Below, in pieces: positions 17,119 through 24,867 of a DNA stretch of 64,000 bases. The notes below the pieces were generated by a model. That model worked only from the letters and a program-made list of their open reading frames with translations, was not told where the DNA came from and ran no database searches. Location of the stretch: positions 1-64,000 of the forward strand of contig JAPDJT010000010.1 of assembly GCA_029258955.1 (NCBI GenBank), written 5' to 3'. Origin of the DNA: Thermoplasmatota archaeon (lineage in GTDB: Archaea > Thermoplasmatota > E2 > UBA202 > JdFR-43). Numbering within the stretch: position 1 is the first letter of the stretch; each line of letters begins with the position of its first letter. The position numbers and the translations under genes are program-made.

Positions 17119-17496
17119 ATGGAAATTAGAGAAAATTTACTTTATACAAAATCTCATGAATGGATTTTGAAAGAAAATGGGAAGGCAAAAATTGGAATAA
17201 CAGATTATGCTCAAGAAAATTTGACTGACATTGTTTATGTGGAATTGCCAGAAGTTGGAAAGAAATTTAAAAAAGGAGAGGTAATTGCAACTCTTGAATC
17301 TGTTAAATCTGTTGCTGAAGTATATGCTCCATTTAGTGGAGAAATTTTAGCTGTAAATGAAAAGCTAAATGATGAACCAGGTTTGATAAATTCCTCGCCA
17401 TATGATGATGGATGGATTGCTGAAATGAGCATAGAAAATGAAGAGGAGTTGAATGAATTGCTTTCTGCTGAAGAGTATAAAAAAATTATTGAGTAA
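17119..17496 (+). CDS. gcvH: Glycine cleavage system H protein
   Basis: 125 residues. Lipoyl carrier of the glycine cleavage system; the modified Lys lies in LESVKSVAEVYAP near residue 62. The full family pattern YTKSHEW near the start and EPGLINSSPYDDGWIAEM is present. No gcvT or gcvP gene is in the window, so the partners lie elsewhere, or the protein serves as a lipoate carrier for another complex. The TATA-like agtttatatt is about 25 bp upstream of ATG 17119, giving a leaderless transcript. Confidence 0.95.
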   Translation: MEIRENLLYTKSHEWILKENGKAKIGITDYAQENLTDIVYVELPEVGKKFKKGEVIATLESVKSVAEVYAPFSGEILAVNEKLNDEPGLINSSPYDDGWIAEMSIENEEELNELLSAEEYKKIIE

Positions 17497-17533
17497 AGAA
17501 TATAAAAGGAAAATGGATTAGGAGGGGAGAAAA

Positions 17534-19510
17534 ATGAGTAGGGAAAATTTCCAACCTTTAATTCCTCCTGAAAAAGTTGTTCCCGAATTAACTAAAAAAG
17601 CTGTTTTTGTTGGTATTATTTTAGCAGTAATAATGGGATCAGCCAATGCTTATCTTGGCTTGTACGCTGGTATGACAGTATCTGCTGCTATACCTGGAGC
17701 AATCATGGCCTTGGCTTTGCTTAAGCCATTTCGCCCAACTGTTTTAGAAGTAACGTTGGGCATGATGGGAGCTGCTGCTGGAGAAGCTTTGGCGGCAGGA
17801 GTAATATTTACAATCCCAGCTCTTGTTGTTATAGGAGCGTGGGAACAAATTCATTATGTTGAAACAACTTTAATTGCTCTGATTGGAGGTATTTTAGGTG
17901 TGCTATGGATGGTTCCATTAAGGAGGGCTTTAATTGTAAAGACAGATTTGCCATTTCCAGAAGGTATTGCTGTTGCAGCTGTCATTAATACAGCTGTTGG
18001 AACGGAGGAAGAGGAAGAAGCAGGAAAAGCAAGTTTCTGGATGCTTCTTGGAGCTATTTTAGCTGGATTGGTTAAGTTTAGCCAAGTATCTTTAAATGTA
18101 ATAAAGGGAAAAATTGAGACAATTTTAGCTGCAGGAAAATATTATGTGCTTGGTAAATCAACGGAAGGATATTTCTATGCAGGAACAGCTGCATCTCCAG
18201 CATTGCTTGGAGTTGGCTATATAATTGGGCCAAGAATTGCAGCATATGTTTTTGCTGGCGGTTTATTAGGATGGGTTATTATCACTCCCTTAATTATGGT
18301 AGCAACTGGCTTGCCTGCAGGAGCAACTCCTTTAGAAGGATTTATGCTTATATGGAGCGATTATGTTCGTTATTTAGGAGTAGGAGCAATGGTTGTTGGA
18401 GGACTATATACCATATGGAAGCTAAGAGAAAATTTGATACATGGAGTCAAGGAGGCAATAATAGGAATAAGAGGGGGACAAGTTGAAACAAAGAAAAGAA
18501 CAGATACAGATTTAGATTTTAAGAAAGTCTTTTTAACCATCGGTTTCCTAATAATTCCTGTATTCTTAATTTATGCATGGCTCAGCCATATGTATGCAAT
18601 AAGTCTATTCATGGCTGTATTGCTTGTTTTACTTACTTTTGTTGCTTCCGCCATAGCTGGATACATGGCTGGATTACTTGGCTCTTCTAACAATCCTATA
18701 TCTGGAGTAACTGTAGCTGTTTTGCTTTTTGTTAGCATCATCATGCTTGCTTTTGGCGTAACTGGAACATCAGGAATGACAATAGTTATAGGAATGGCAG
18801 CTGTGGTATGTTGTGGGGCAGCAATTTCTGGAGATGTTTTGCAATCAATGGCAGCTGGTCAAATGCTTGGAGCAACACCATGGAAACAGCAATTGGCAGA
18901 AATCCTAGGAGTATCTGCAGCAGCTCCAATATTGGCTATTGTTGTCCAAGCGTTGGACAAAGCATATGGAATAGGAAGTGCAGACTTACCAGCTCCTCAG
19001 GCATTTCTCATGGGAGGAATTGTGAAAGGAGTAATAGGCGGAGAAATGGTGTGGCCTTTTGTTATAGCTGGAGCATTTCTGGCTTTAGTATTAATTTTAA
19101 TGGATATTCCAGTATTGCCTGTGGCAATAGGAATATATCTTCCATTTACACTAAGCGTTCCCATATTGGTAGGGGGGATTGTAAGAGCAATTGTTGATAG
19201 AAGACTAAAGAAATTGTCACCAGAAGAGGAGGAAGAGATAAGCGATTGGGAAATGGCAATAAAAAGGACAGGAGTTAAACCAAAAGAAGTTGCTCATAGA
19301 GCTGGTTTGCTATTTTCAGCTGGTTTAATTGCTGGAGAAGCAATAATGGGAGTAATTGGTGCATTTCTTATAATTGGAAATATTAATTTAGGATTGCTTA
19401 AAGAGGCACCAGCATGGCCAGGCATGCTCATTTGGGGTTACATTGCATTCCTGCTTGGATACATTGTAATGAGGGAATTCAGAAAAGCTCATGAAGAAAT
19501 TGAATCTTAA
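17534..19510 (+). CDS. OPT-family oligopeptide transporter
   Basis: 658 residues with about 15 membrane helices. The start (GIILAVIMGSANAYLGLYAGMTVSAAIPGAI, about 28-58) is the hallmark of the OPT family, which imports peptides or metal chelates by proton symport. A soluble acidic segment EEEEEISDWEMA lies near residue 570. The Shine-Dalgarno GGAGGGGA sits about 8 bp before ATG 17534. The next gene, a PqqD-like protein, overlaps the last 20 bases, so the two are translationally coupled. Peptide uptake fits the secreted peptidases in the window. Confidence 0.92.
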   Translation: MSRENFQPLIPPEKVVPELTKKAVFVGIILAVIMGSANAYLGLYAGMTVSAAIPGAIMALALLKPFRPTVLEVTLGMMGAAAGEALAAGVIFTIPALVVIGAWEQIHYVETTLIALIGGILGVLWMVPLRRALIVKTDLPFPEGIAVAAVINTAVGTEEEEEAGKASFWMLLGAILAGLVKFSQVSLNVIKGKIETILAAGKYYVLGKSTEGYFYAGTAASPALLGVGYIIGPRIAAYVFAGGLLGWVIITPLIMVATGLPAGATPLEGFMLIWSDYVRYLGVGAMVVGGLYTIWKLRENLIHGVKEAIIGIRGGQVETKKRTDTDLDFKKVFLTIGFLIIPVFLIYAWLSHMYAISLFMAVLLVLLTFVASAIAGYMAGLLGSSNNPISGVTVAVLLFVSIIMLAFGVTGTSGMTIVIGMAAVVCCGAAISGDVLQSMAAGQMLGATPWKQQLAEILGVSAAAPILAIVVQALDKAYGIGSADLPAPQAFLMGGIVKGVIGGEMVWPFVIAGAFLALVLILMDIPVLPVAIGIYLPFTLSVPILVGGIVRAIVDRRLKKLSPEEEEEISDWEMAIKRTGVKPKEVAHRAGLLFSAGLIAGEAIMGVIGAFLIIGNINLGLLKEAPAWPGMLIWGYIAFLLGYIVMREFRKAHEEIES

Positions 19511-19811
19511 ATTAAAGCCAATAAGGCAAATTGACTGGATTGAAGAAAATGGATTGATAAGACTTAAGGTAATAAAATTTCGAAGTAGACTGGGGCAATG
19601 GCTCTGCAGATGCTTTAAAAGACCAAATTATTTTTTCATAAATTTAGATGAAATAGGGTCCTTTATATGGAAAAAATGCAATGGGAAAAATACAATTGAA
19701 GAAATATTGCAAGAGTTGGAAGAAAAATATGGAAAAGAAATGATGAAGGAACGTCTCATTATCTTTCTTCAAATGCTAGAAAAATATGGTTATATAAGAT
19801 ATGAAGAGTAA
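19491..19811 (+). CDS. PqqD-like small protein coupled to the OPT transporter
   Basis: 106 residues. The C-terminal two thirds match the PqqD fold: FFINLDEIGSFIWKKCNGKNTIEEILQELEEKYG, followed by a helix ending the domain. PqqD proteins are peptide-binding (RRE) modules that present precursor peptides to radical SAM enzymes, but free-standing members beside transporters are common and uncharacterised. The N-terminal 30 residues are basic (KLKPIRQIDWIEE). The reading frame starts inside the transporter gene. No precursor peptide gene is visible nearby. Confidence 0.7.
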   Translation: MKKLNLKLKPIRQIDWIEENGLIRLKVIKFRSRLGQWLCRCFKRPNYFFINLDEIGSFIWKKCNGKNTIEEILQELEEKYGKEMMKERLIIFLQMLEKYGYIRYEE

Positions 19812-19817
19812 GTAAAA

Positions 19818-19880
19818 GGCTGTAGTAGTGGTCGCCAATCCACGTTTACGAGGGGCAGTAATCTAAGCAGACAATAACCG
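19818..19880 (+). ncRNA. Candidate small structured RNA
   Basis: A GC-richer stretch in an AT-rich gap. A TATA-like tatataag at 19791-19798, inside the end of the PqqD-like gene, is placed about 25 bases before ggctgtag. The stretch can form GTGG/CCAC around an 8-nt loop, and an outer GCTgTAG/CTAAGC stem (one bulge) just before an ACA triplet, which loosely resembles an H/ACA guide RNA. An oligo-T tract at 19894-19899 could end it. No homologue recognised. Confidence 0.35.
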
Positions 19881-19899
19881 AAAATAAATAAACTTTTTT

Positions 19900-20814
19900 C
19901 TATTTCTTCAACTTTACTTCTACTTCCATAAAGTCATGGGCTACCCATGAATTTGGAAATATCTCACGAGCTTCTTCTTCAAGCAGTTTTGCATCATGGT
20001 AGCGTGGGCTAATATGAGTAAGATAGAGTCTTTCTACGCATGCCTTTTTTGCTATTTCTGCAGCTTGTTTTGCTGTTGAATGCCCATATTCATTTGCTTT
20101 CTCCTCTAATGATGAATCAAAAGTAGCATCATGAATCAAAACATCGCTATTTTTTGCAAATTCCACTATTCTTTCGCATGGTTTTGTATCACCAGTAATG
20201 ACTATTTTCCTTCCAGGACGAGGAGGACCAAGAACCATATCTGGAGTTATAATTTTCCCATTTATTTCTATACTTTGTCCCATCTGAAGTTTTCTAAATA
20301 ATGGACCTTCTGGTATGCCTAATTCTAAAGCCTTCTTTTTATTAAATCTTCCTGGTCTTTTATCTTCCTCCAAACAATAAGCTAAAGCCGGCACATTATG
20401 ACATGCTTCTATACATCTCACTTCATAGCCATCAAATCTAATTGCATCTCCAGGTTTTAAATCATGAGCAATAATTTCATAATCTGGTTTAAAGTAGCCT
20501 AAATGGACTATTATATCAACAATTTCTTCTGTGCCTTTTGGGCCGTATATGTGCAATGGTTCCTGCCTATCATTAAGTTGCAGTGTTTGAATAAATCCTG
20601 GCAATCCTAAGAAATGGTCGCCATGATAATGAGTAATGAAAACATGCTTAATCTGCATATAACTTATTTTTGATTTCTGTATTTGCCTTTGGGTGCCTTC
20701 TCCACAATCAAATAAAAGAACTTCTCCCCCTCTTTTTATGGCTATTGCTGAAACATTTCTTTGAACGCTTGGCCATGAGCCCCCAGTGCCCAGGAAGTAA
20801 ATGTAGAGTTGCAT
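19900..20814 (-). CDS. rnz: Ribonuclease Z (tRNA 3' endonuclease)
   Basis: 304 residues, the short RNase Z form. It cleaves the 3' trailer of tRNA precursors, needed here because the tRNA genes do not encode CCA. The metallo-beta-lactamase motif THYHGDHFLGLPG (about 61-73), the N-terminal FLGTGGSWPS, the exosite region and the HD/AxDxT-type GDTKPC and HDATFD motifs are present, as is GHSTAKQAAEIA. It directly follows the AhpD-like gene on the same strand. Confidence 0.95.
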   Translation of the reverse strand: MQLYIYFLGTGGSWPSVQRNVSAIAIKRGGEVLLFDCGEGTQRQIQKSKISYMQIKHVFITHYHGDHFLGLPGFIQTLQLNDRQEPLHIYGPKGTEEIVDIIVHLGYFKPDYEIIAHDLKPGDAIRFDGYEVRCIEACHNVPALAYCLEEDKRPGRFNKKKALELGIPEGPLFRKLQMGQSIEINGKIITPDMVLGPPRPGRKIVITGDTKPCERIVEFAKNSDVLIHDATFDSSLEEKANEYGHSTAKQAAEIAKKACVERLYLTHISPRYHDAKLLEEEAREIFPNSWVAHDFMEVEVKLKK

Positions 20815-21150
20815 TTATCCAAATTCTTCTAATGCTTTTTTAACTTCCGCTATATATGTTAAAGCTGGTCCTCCTCCCATAAGAATGGCTACTGTTGCTG
20901 CCTCAAGAATTTCCTCTTTTGTGGCACCTGCTTTCAATGCTTTTTCTACATGGATGCCAATGCAATATTTGCATCTAGCTGTTATAGCCATTCCTAATGC
21001 AATTAGTTCTTTTGTTTTTGTATCTAAATAACCTTCTTTGAGAACAGAATCCATGAATTTTTTGAAATCTCTCATTACTTCTGGATTATTTTTACTGAGC
21101 AATTTCATTGCTTCTTGAAAATCTTCTATAGCTTTTTTCATTTCTCCCAT
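20815..21150 (-). CDS. AhpD/carboxymuconolactone decarboxylase-like protein
   Basis: 111 residues of mostly helical sequence. The redox-active CXXC is ITARCKYCIGIHVEKAL (Cys about residues 60 and 63 with a His three residues on), the pattern of AhpD-like alkylhydroperoxidases rather than true decarboxylases. These act as disulfide reductases or peroxidases. It abuts RNase Z with no spacer, so the two are probably co-transcribed. A thiol-redox role is probable but unproven. Confidence 0.85.
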   Translation of the reverse strand: MGEMKKAIEDFQEAMKLLSKNNPEVMRDFKKFMDSVLKEGYLDTKTKELIALGMAITARCKYCIGIHVEKALKAGATKEEILEAATVAILMGGGPALTYIAEVKKALEEFG

Positions 21151-21191
21151 GAAAATTGGATATAAAAAGAAGATAAAAAGATTTGGATGCT

Positions 21192-21566
21192 TTACTCCCT
21201 TTCATTTTCTATTTCTATTTTTTCCTCCCCTATTATTACCTCAATCCTCTCGTAATATTTTCCATATTTTATTTTCTTTTTTACAGTTTCATTTATGCTA
21301 TCATTTACAATAACTTTGAGATAATAACTGCTTGCCATATTTGTTACATTTTTTAATGAAATGCTTTCATTTGCTTTTATGATAAAGCTTCCATTATATT
21401 TTTCCACACCATCTACTGTTAGCAAAAAAATGCTAACATTTACAGTTTCATTTCTTTCATTTTTTATTACAATTTCCATTGGTTCGTAACTCATCCACCA
21501 TAACAAGAAATAAGATATTCCTATTACTGTTGCGATTAAAAGCAAGATTTTTTGCCACAGCTTCAT
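21192..21566 (-). CDS. Hypothetical membrane-anchored external protein
   Basis: 124 residues. One N-terminal membrane helix (about 5-25, ending in WWMSYEP) is followed by a beta-rich external domain of about 95 residues with many Asn-X-Ser/Thr sites, as expected for a glycosylated surface domain. No family recognised. It begins one base after the stop of the nitroreductase gene, but the functional link is unclear. Confidence 0.6.
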   Translation of the reverse strand: MKLWQKILLLIATVIGISYFLLWWMSYEPMEIVIKNERNETVNVSIFLLTVDGVEKYNGSFIIKANESISLKNVTNMASSYYLKVIVNDSINETVKKKIKYGKYYERIEVIIGEEKIEIENERE

Positions 21567-21567
21567 T

Positions 21568-22083
21568 TTAACAATATTTTTCCCAGCAAATTATTTCTTC
21601 CAAGCTTTTTCTATTTTTTTCCTCTGGCTTTAATTCCTCTTTTGGATAACCTAAGGTCATTAAAGCAACAACTAAACAATCTTCTGGTACTTCTAACACT
21701 TCTTTTGCTTTATCCTGATAAAATGCACCTATCCAGCAAGTTCCTAAGCCTTTTTCTGCTGCTGCTAAAGCAATATGTTCCATTGCAATGGCTAAATCAA
21801 TATGGCATGCTGGAATTCCATTACTCATAACATATTTTGTATATGTTGCTACTCCAGCTATGACGACTGGTGCTTCTTTCACAAATTTCTGCCCCTTTGC
21901 AGCTTCACATAGCTTTTCCTTTATTTTTTCATCTCTTACAATAATGAATTTCCATTCCTGCAAATTTTTTGCAGATGGTGCTAAACGAGCTGCTTCAATA
22001 ATTTCTTTTATAACTTCTTCTGGCACTTCTTTGCTACTATAACTTCTCACACTTCTCCTTTTCTTTATTATTTCCATGAGCAT
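21568..22083 (-). CDS. Nitroreductase-family flavoprotein
   Basis: 171 residues, the typical length. FMN-binding motifs are the N-terminal RRSVRSYSSKEVPEE (about 9-23), APSAKNLQEWKFIIV (about 35-49), and GTCWIGAF with the C-terminal MTLGYPKEE. Members reduce nitro compounds, quinones or flavins with NAD(P)H. The physiological substrate cannot be read from the sequence. First gene of a two-gene unit with the membrane-anchored protein; a dispersed repeat lies upstream. Confidence 0.88.
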   Translation of the reverse strand: MLMEIIKKRRSVRSYSSKEVPEEVIKEIIEAARLAPSAKNLQEWKFIIVRDEKIKEKLCEAAKGQKFVKEAPVVIAGVATYTKYVMSNGIPACHIDLAIAMEHIALAAAEKGLGTCWIGAFYQDKAKEVLEVPEDCLVVALMTLGYPKEELKPEEKNRKSLEEIICWEKYC

Positions 22084-22142
22084 ATATCATAATGCTTTCG
22101 CCACATATTTTTGTTTTGGAGAAGCTTTAAATCACATTAGAT

Positions 22143-22230
22143 TAATTGAATGAATGAAAGGAATGTCGCCATTGTCTATTGTTGCAGAAAGAAATACCAT
22201 AACAATGCCTCTTTCGTTTTTTGATATTTC
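22143..22230 (+). repeat. Dispersed inverted-repeat element
   Basis: Copy of the family in the gap before pcn: gaatgaatgaaaggaatgtc, then attgtctattgttgcagaaag, then ataccataacaatgcctc and a gaaag-complement end (ctttcg). The arms gaaagg/cctctttc face each other. Confidence 0.65.
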
Positions 22231-22297
22231 AGAAAAAGATTCTATTTATATATTCAATTACCACTATGTTTTTAAATAAGAAAGTATTATTTAAAAG

Positions 22298-23041
22298 ATG
22301 TTTCAGGGAAAGATAAGAGCTGATTTTATTAAAACGCTTACAGAAGCAATTTATATATTGGTTGATGAATCAAAATTTAAATTAACATCAGATGGAGTCT
22401 ATGGTAGAACAGTAGACCCAGCACATGTAGGCATGATTGATTTTAAACTCAAGAAAGAAGCTTTTGATGAATATGAATGTAAGGAAGAAGCAGAAATAGG
22501 GGTTGATTTAGAAAAATTAAAGAGTGCATTAAAGGTTGCAACAAAGGATGAACTTGTTGGGCTAAGCTATGACAAGGAAGAGGGACGCCTTGCAATAAGC
22601 ATTGGAAATCTTACAAGAAAAATTGCTTTGCTTGATGTTGCTGAAATGGCAGATACAAAAATACCAAGCTTAGAATTGCCAGCAGAAATCGTTTTGTCTA
22701 CTGTTGAAATGCACCAAGCCATAAAAGCAGCAGAGGCAATATCAGATCATATCACTCTTATTGCAGACAAAGATGGTTTTGAAATGAGGGCAGAAGGAGA
22801 TACAGACGTTGTTGAATTAAAGCTATCAAAAGAGCAATTGTATAGCTTAAAATGTGATGAAAAAGTGAAGAGCACATTTCCGTTAGATTATTTAAGTGAT
22901 ATGGTTAAAGTAGCAAGAGGGAAAAGCGAGGAACTAACAATAAATTTGGGCAATAACTATCCATTGAAATTATCTTTTGAGATGGCGGGAGGATACATAA
23001 AAATAATGTATCTGCTCGCTCCACGCATTGAGTCAGAGTAA
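22298..23041 (+). CDS. pcn: DNA sliding clamp PCNA
   Basis: 247 residues, the normal PCNA length. The homotrimeric ring tethers DNA polymerase and repair enzymes. Two repeated clamp domains are evident, with the N-terminal RADFIKTLTEAIYILVDE, the interdomain region around residues 115-130, and the C-terminal IKIMYLLAPRIE. Only one PCNA lies in the window, consistent with a euryarchaeal homotrimer. The 3' end overlaps the convergent metallophosphoesterase by nine bases. Confidence 0.96.
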   Translation: MFQGKIRADFIKTLTEAIYILVDESKFKLTSDGVYGRTVDPAHVGMIDFKLKKEAFDEYECKEEAEIGVDLEKLKSALKVATKDELVGLSYDKEEGRLAISIGNLTRKIALLDVAEMADTKIPSLELPAEIVLSTVEMHQAIKAAEAISDHITLIADKDGFEMRAEGDTDVVELKLSKEQLYSLKCDEKVKSTFPLDYLSDMVKVARGKSEELTINLGNNYPLKLSFEMAGGYIKIMYLLAPRIESE

Positions 23042-24526
23042 ATAGACTTCCTTTTCTGCATTTTTTTCTATTTTTGCCCTTACATATACTTGCATTTTTT
23101 CGCCATCACTTTTTATTTTAACAATTTCTCCATTTTTTGCTTTATAGCTATCAATAGGAACAACAAATTCAATAAGCACATTTAAATCCCTTTCTAAATC
23201 ATTTTCTATTCTAACTTTGTACTCATTTACAAATGTACAATTAAGCCTATATGATGGGATAGAATATTTTGGCTCCTTGTAATTATATGAATAAATACTC
23301 CAATTTCTTACTTCAATGAGCCTATAACCCCAATATGCATCTCTTTCTAATCCGCTAGAAGAAGTTGTAGTTGTTATGAATAAAGTCTCATTTTCAATTG
23401 TAACATCATCATAATGAACATGCCCGGCAAAAACAGCATCTACGCCATATTCATAAATTAATTTAAGCAATTCTTTCCTATTGTAGTATTCATTTCCAAG
23501 CAATGAATCATTTTTTGTTTCCCATAGAGGATTATGATGCAATGCTATGCATTTTAGCTTGGCGTTGCAATTCTTTAAATCATTTTCAATCCAATTTAAC
23601 TGTTCGTCTTCTATATAACCACCCCAATTAAATACAACATAAGAAAATCCAACCCTGCTCTTTTTAGGCCAATCATATGAATTTGCCATTATGAAATGTG
23701 CTAAGCCATAATCAAAGGAATAATATAGGGAGCCAAAATATCTTTGCCAAAACTTAACGCCATCCTGCCCCGCCCGTATATACAAATCATGATTTCCTGG
23801 GCAAAGATATGTAGGAACATCAAATTCCTGTAAAATTTCATATAATTTTTTGTATTCAAATGAATATTCGAAAGGATAAAGCTGACCAAAAACTAAATCA
23901 CCAGTTATAATGACAAAATCTGGATGAATTAAATTTATTTCTTCAATGCATTTTCTTGCTGCTTTCCATCCTATAGTTTCTTTTATATTTACTTTCATTC
24001 CTCTTGGATCACCAATATGAAAATCTGTTAGATGGACAAAAGAAAAGTTACCATCTATTTTATCAACAATACATACAGCTCTTGGCTCAGTGGCAAATCC
24101 ATTTGCTGTTGTAACAGTCAAATTATAAAGTTCTTCATTTACATTTTCAGGCACATAAACTTCCAGATAAGTTAATTCATTTTCTACATCACAGCTTATT
24201 ATATTAAGACGATATTCATCTACTACCGGCTCATAAGCAGTTGAAATTTCAACAGATGCCCTACAATTTAATCCGCCACCATTTTCAATTATAACTGTAA
24301 ATGTACTTCCTTTTTCAACTATAGCTGGATTTGAACATTTTGGATAAATGATTGCAAGTTCATCACCTTTCAAATAAGGATGTGCATTTTCAACATTAAT
24401 GCCAGAGTCAATTTCTTCATTTATAATATCTGGTCTATCTATTTCCTTTTTATTTATTTCACTATTTAAAAGAGATGGGGGGCTGATAAGAAAAATGAGC
24501 ATGATGATGGTTATTATGCTCCTCAT
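23033..24526 (-). CDS. Secreted calcineurin-like metallophosphoesterase
   Basis: 497 residues with a signal peptide (about 1-22). An Ig-like region (about 50-150) precedes the catalytic domain, whose metal motifs are LTDFHIGD (about 168-175), GDL (about 212), GNHD (about 246-249), LHHNP and GHVHYDD. A beta-rich C-terminal domain of about 110 residues follows. It is an extracellular phosphatase or phosphodiesterase; phosphate scavenging is a plausible role. There is no anchor and the shared Ig-like module is absent. Confidence 0.85.
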   Translation of the reverse strand: MRSIITIIMLIFLISPPSLLNSEINKKEIDRPDIINEEIDSGINVENAHPYLKGDELAIIYPKCSNPAIVEKGSTFTVIIENGGGLNCRASVEISTAYEPVVDEYRLNIISCDVENELTYLEVYVPENVNEELYNLTVTTANGFATEPRAVCIVDKIDGNFSFVHLTDFHIGDPRGMKVNIKETIGWKAARKCIEEINLIHPDFVIITGDLVFGQLYPFEYSFEYKKLYEILQEFDVPTYLCPGNHDLYIRAGQDGVKFWQRYFGSLYYSFDYGLAHFIMANSYDWPKKSRVGFSYVVFNWGGYIEDEQLNWIENDLKNCNAKLKCIALHHNPLWETKNDSLLGNEYYNRKELLKLIYEYGVDAVFAGHVHYDDVTIENETLFITTTTSSSGLERDAYWGYRLIEVRNWSIYSYNYKEPKYSIPSYRLNCTFVNEYKVRIENDLERDLNVLIEFVVPIDSYKAKNGEIVKIKSDGEKMQVYVRAKIEKNAEKEVYLL

Positions 24527-24619
24527 ATGATATTTAGTAAAATGGATTTTTAAAAATTCTTAAAAGAAAATTTTAGTAGTTTTTGACAAAAGTTTAATAA
24601 GCATAGCAAAATAAAAATT

Positions 24620-24678
24620 GCCACTATGATGAGTTCAGCCTTAGCTGAAAATGATGAATGATGGGCGAACTGAGTGGC
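24620..24678 (+). ncRNA. Box C/D guide sRNA
   Basis: A complete archaeal C/D layout: terminal stem GCCAC (24620-24624) with GTGGC (24674-24678); C box ATGATGA (24626-24632); 12-nt guide GTTCAGCCTTAG; D' box CTGA (24645-24648); C' box ATGATGA (24651-24657); 12-nt guide ATGATGGGCGAA; D box CTGA (24670-24673). By the D+5 rule the guides target G in CTAAG/GCTGAAC (first guide) and C in TTCGC/CCATCAT (second guide). From memory, nine-base stretches of these resemble 16S (AAGGCTGAA) and 23S (TTCGCCCAT) rRNA. The complex would direct 2'-O-methylation by fibrillarin. Confidence 0.9.
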
Positions 24679-24754
24679 TAAATTTTCTTTTGCCTGCTAA
24701 TGCTTGCCTACACAAATTGCAAATGAGCAAAAATTATGAGTTTCTTTATCTTTT

Positions 24755-24840
24755 TAGGCGAATAAATAAAACAAATAGACAGCAACACTGCGTGAAAGAA
24801 AAACCATAGCATTAATCAGTTTCTGACTCATCAAACTCTA
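24755..24840 (+). repeat. Degenerate inverted-repeat element
   Basis: A weakly preserved copy (taggcgaataaataaaac, gcgtgaaagaaaaaccatag, ctgactcatcaaact) in the 341-bp gap between the metallophosphoesterase and DHPS genes, next to the box C/D sRNA. Nothing else is apparent in that gap. Confidence 0.35.
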
Positions 24841-24867
24841 TGTGAATTAATAGAAATAAAGCTTGTT

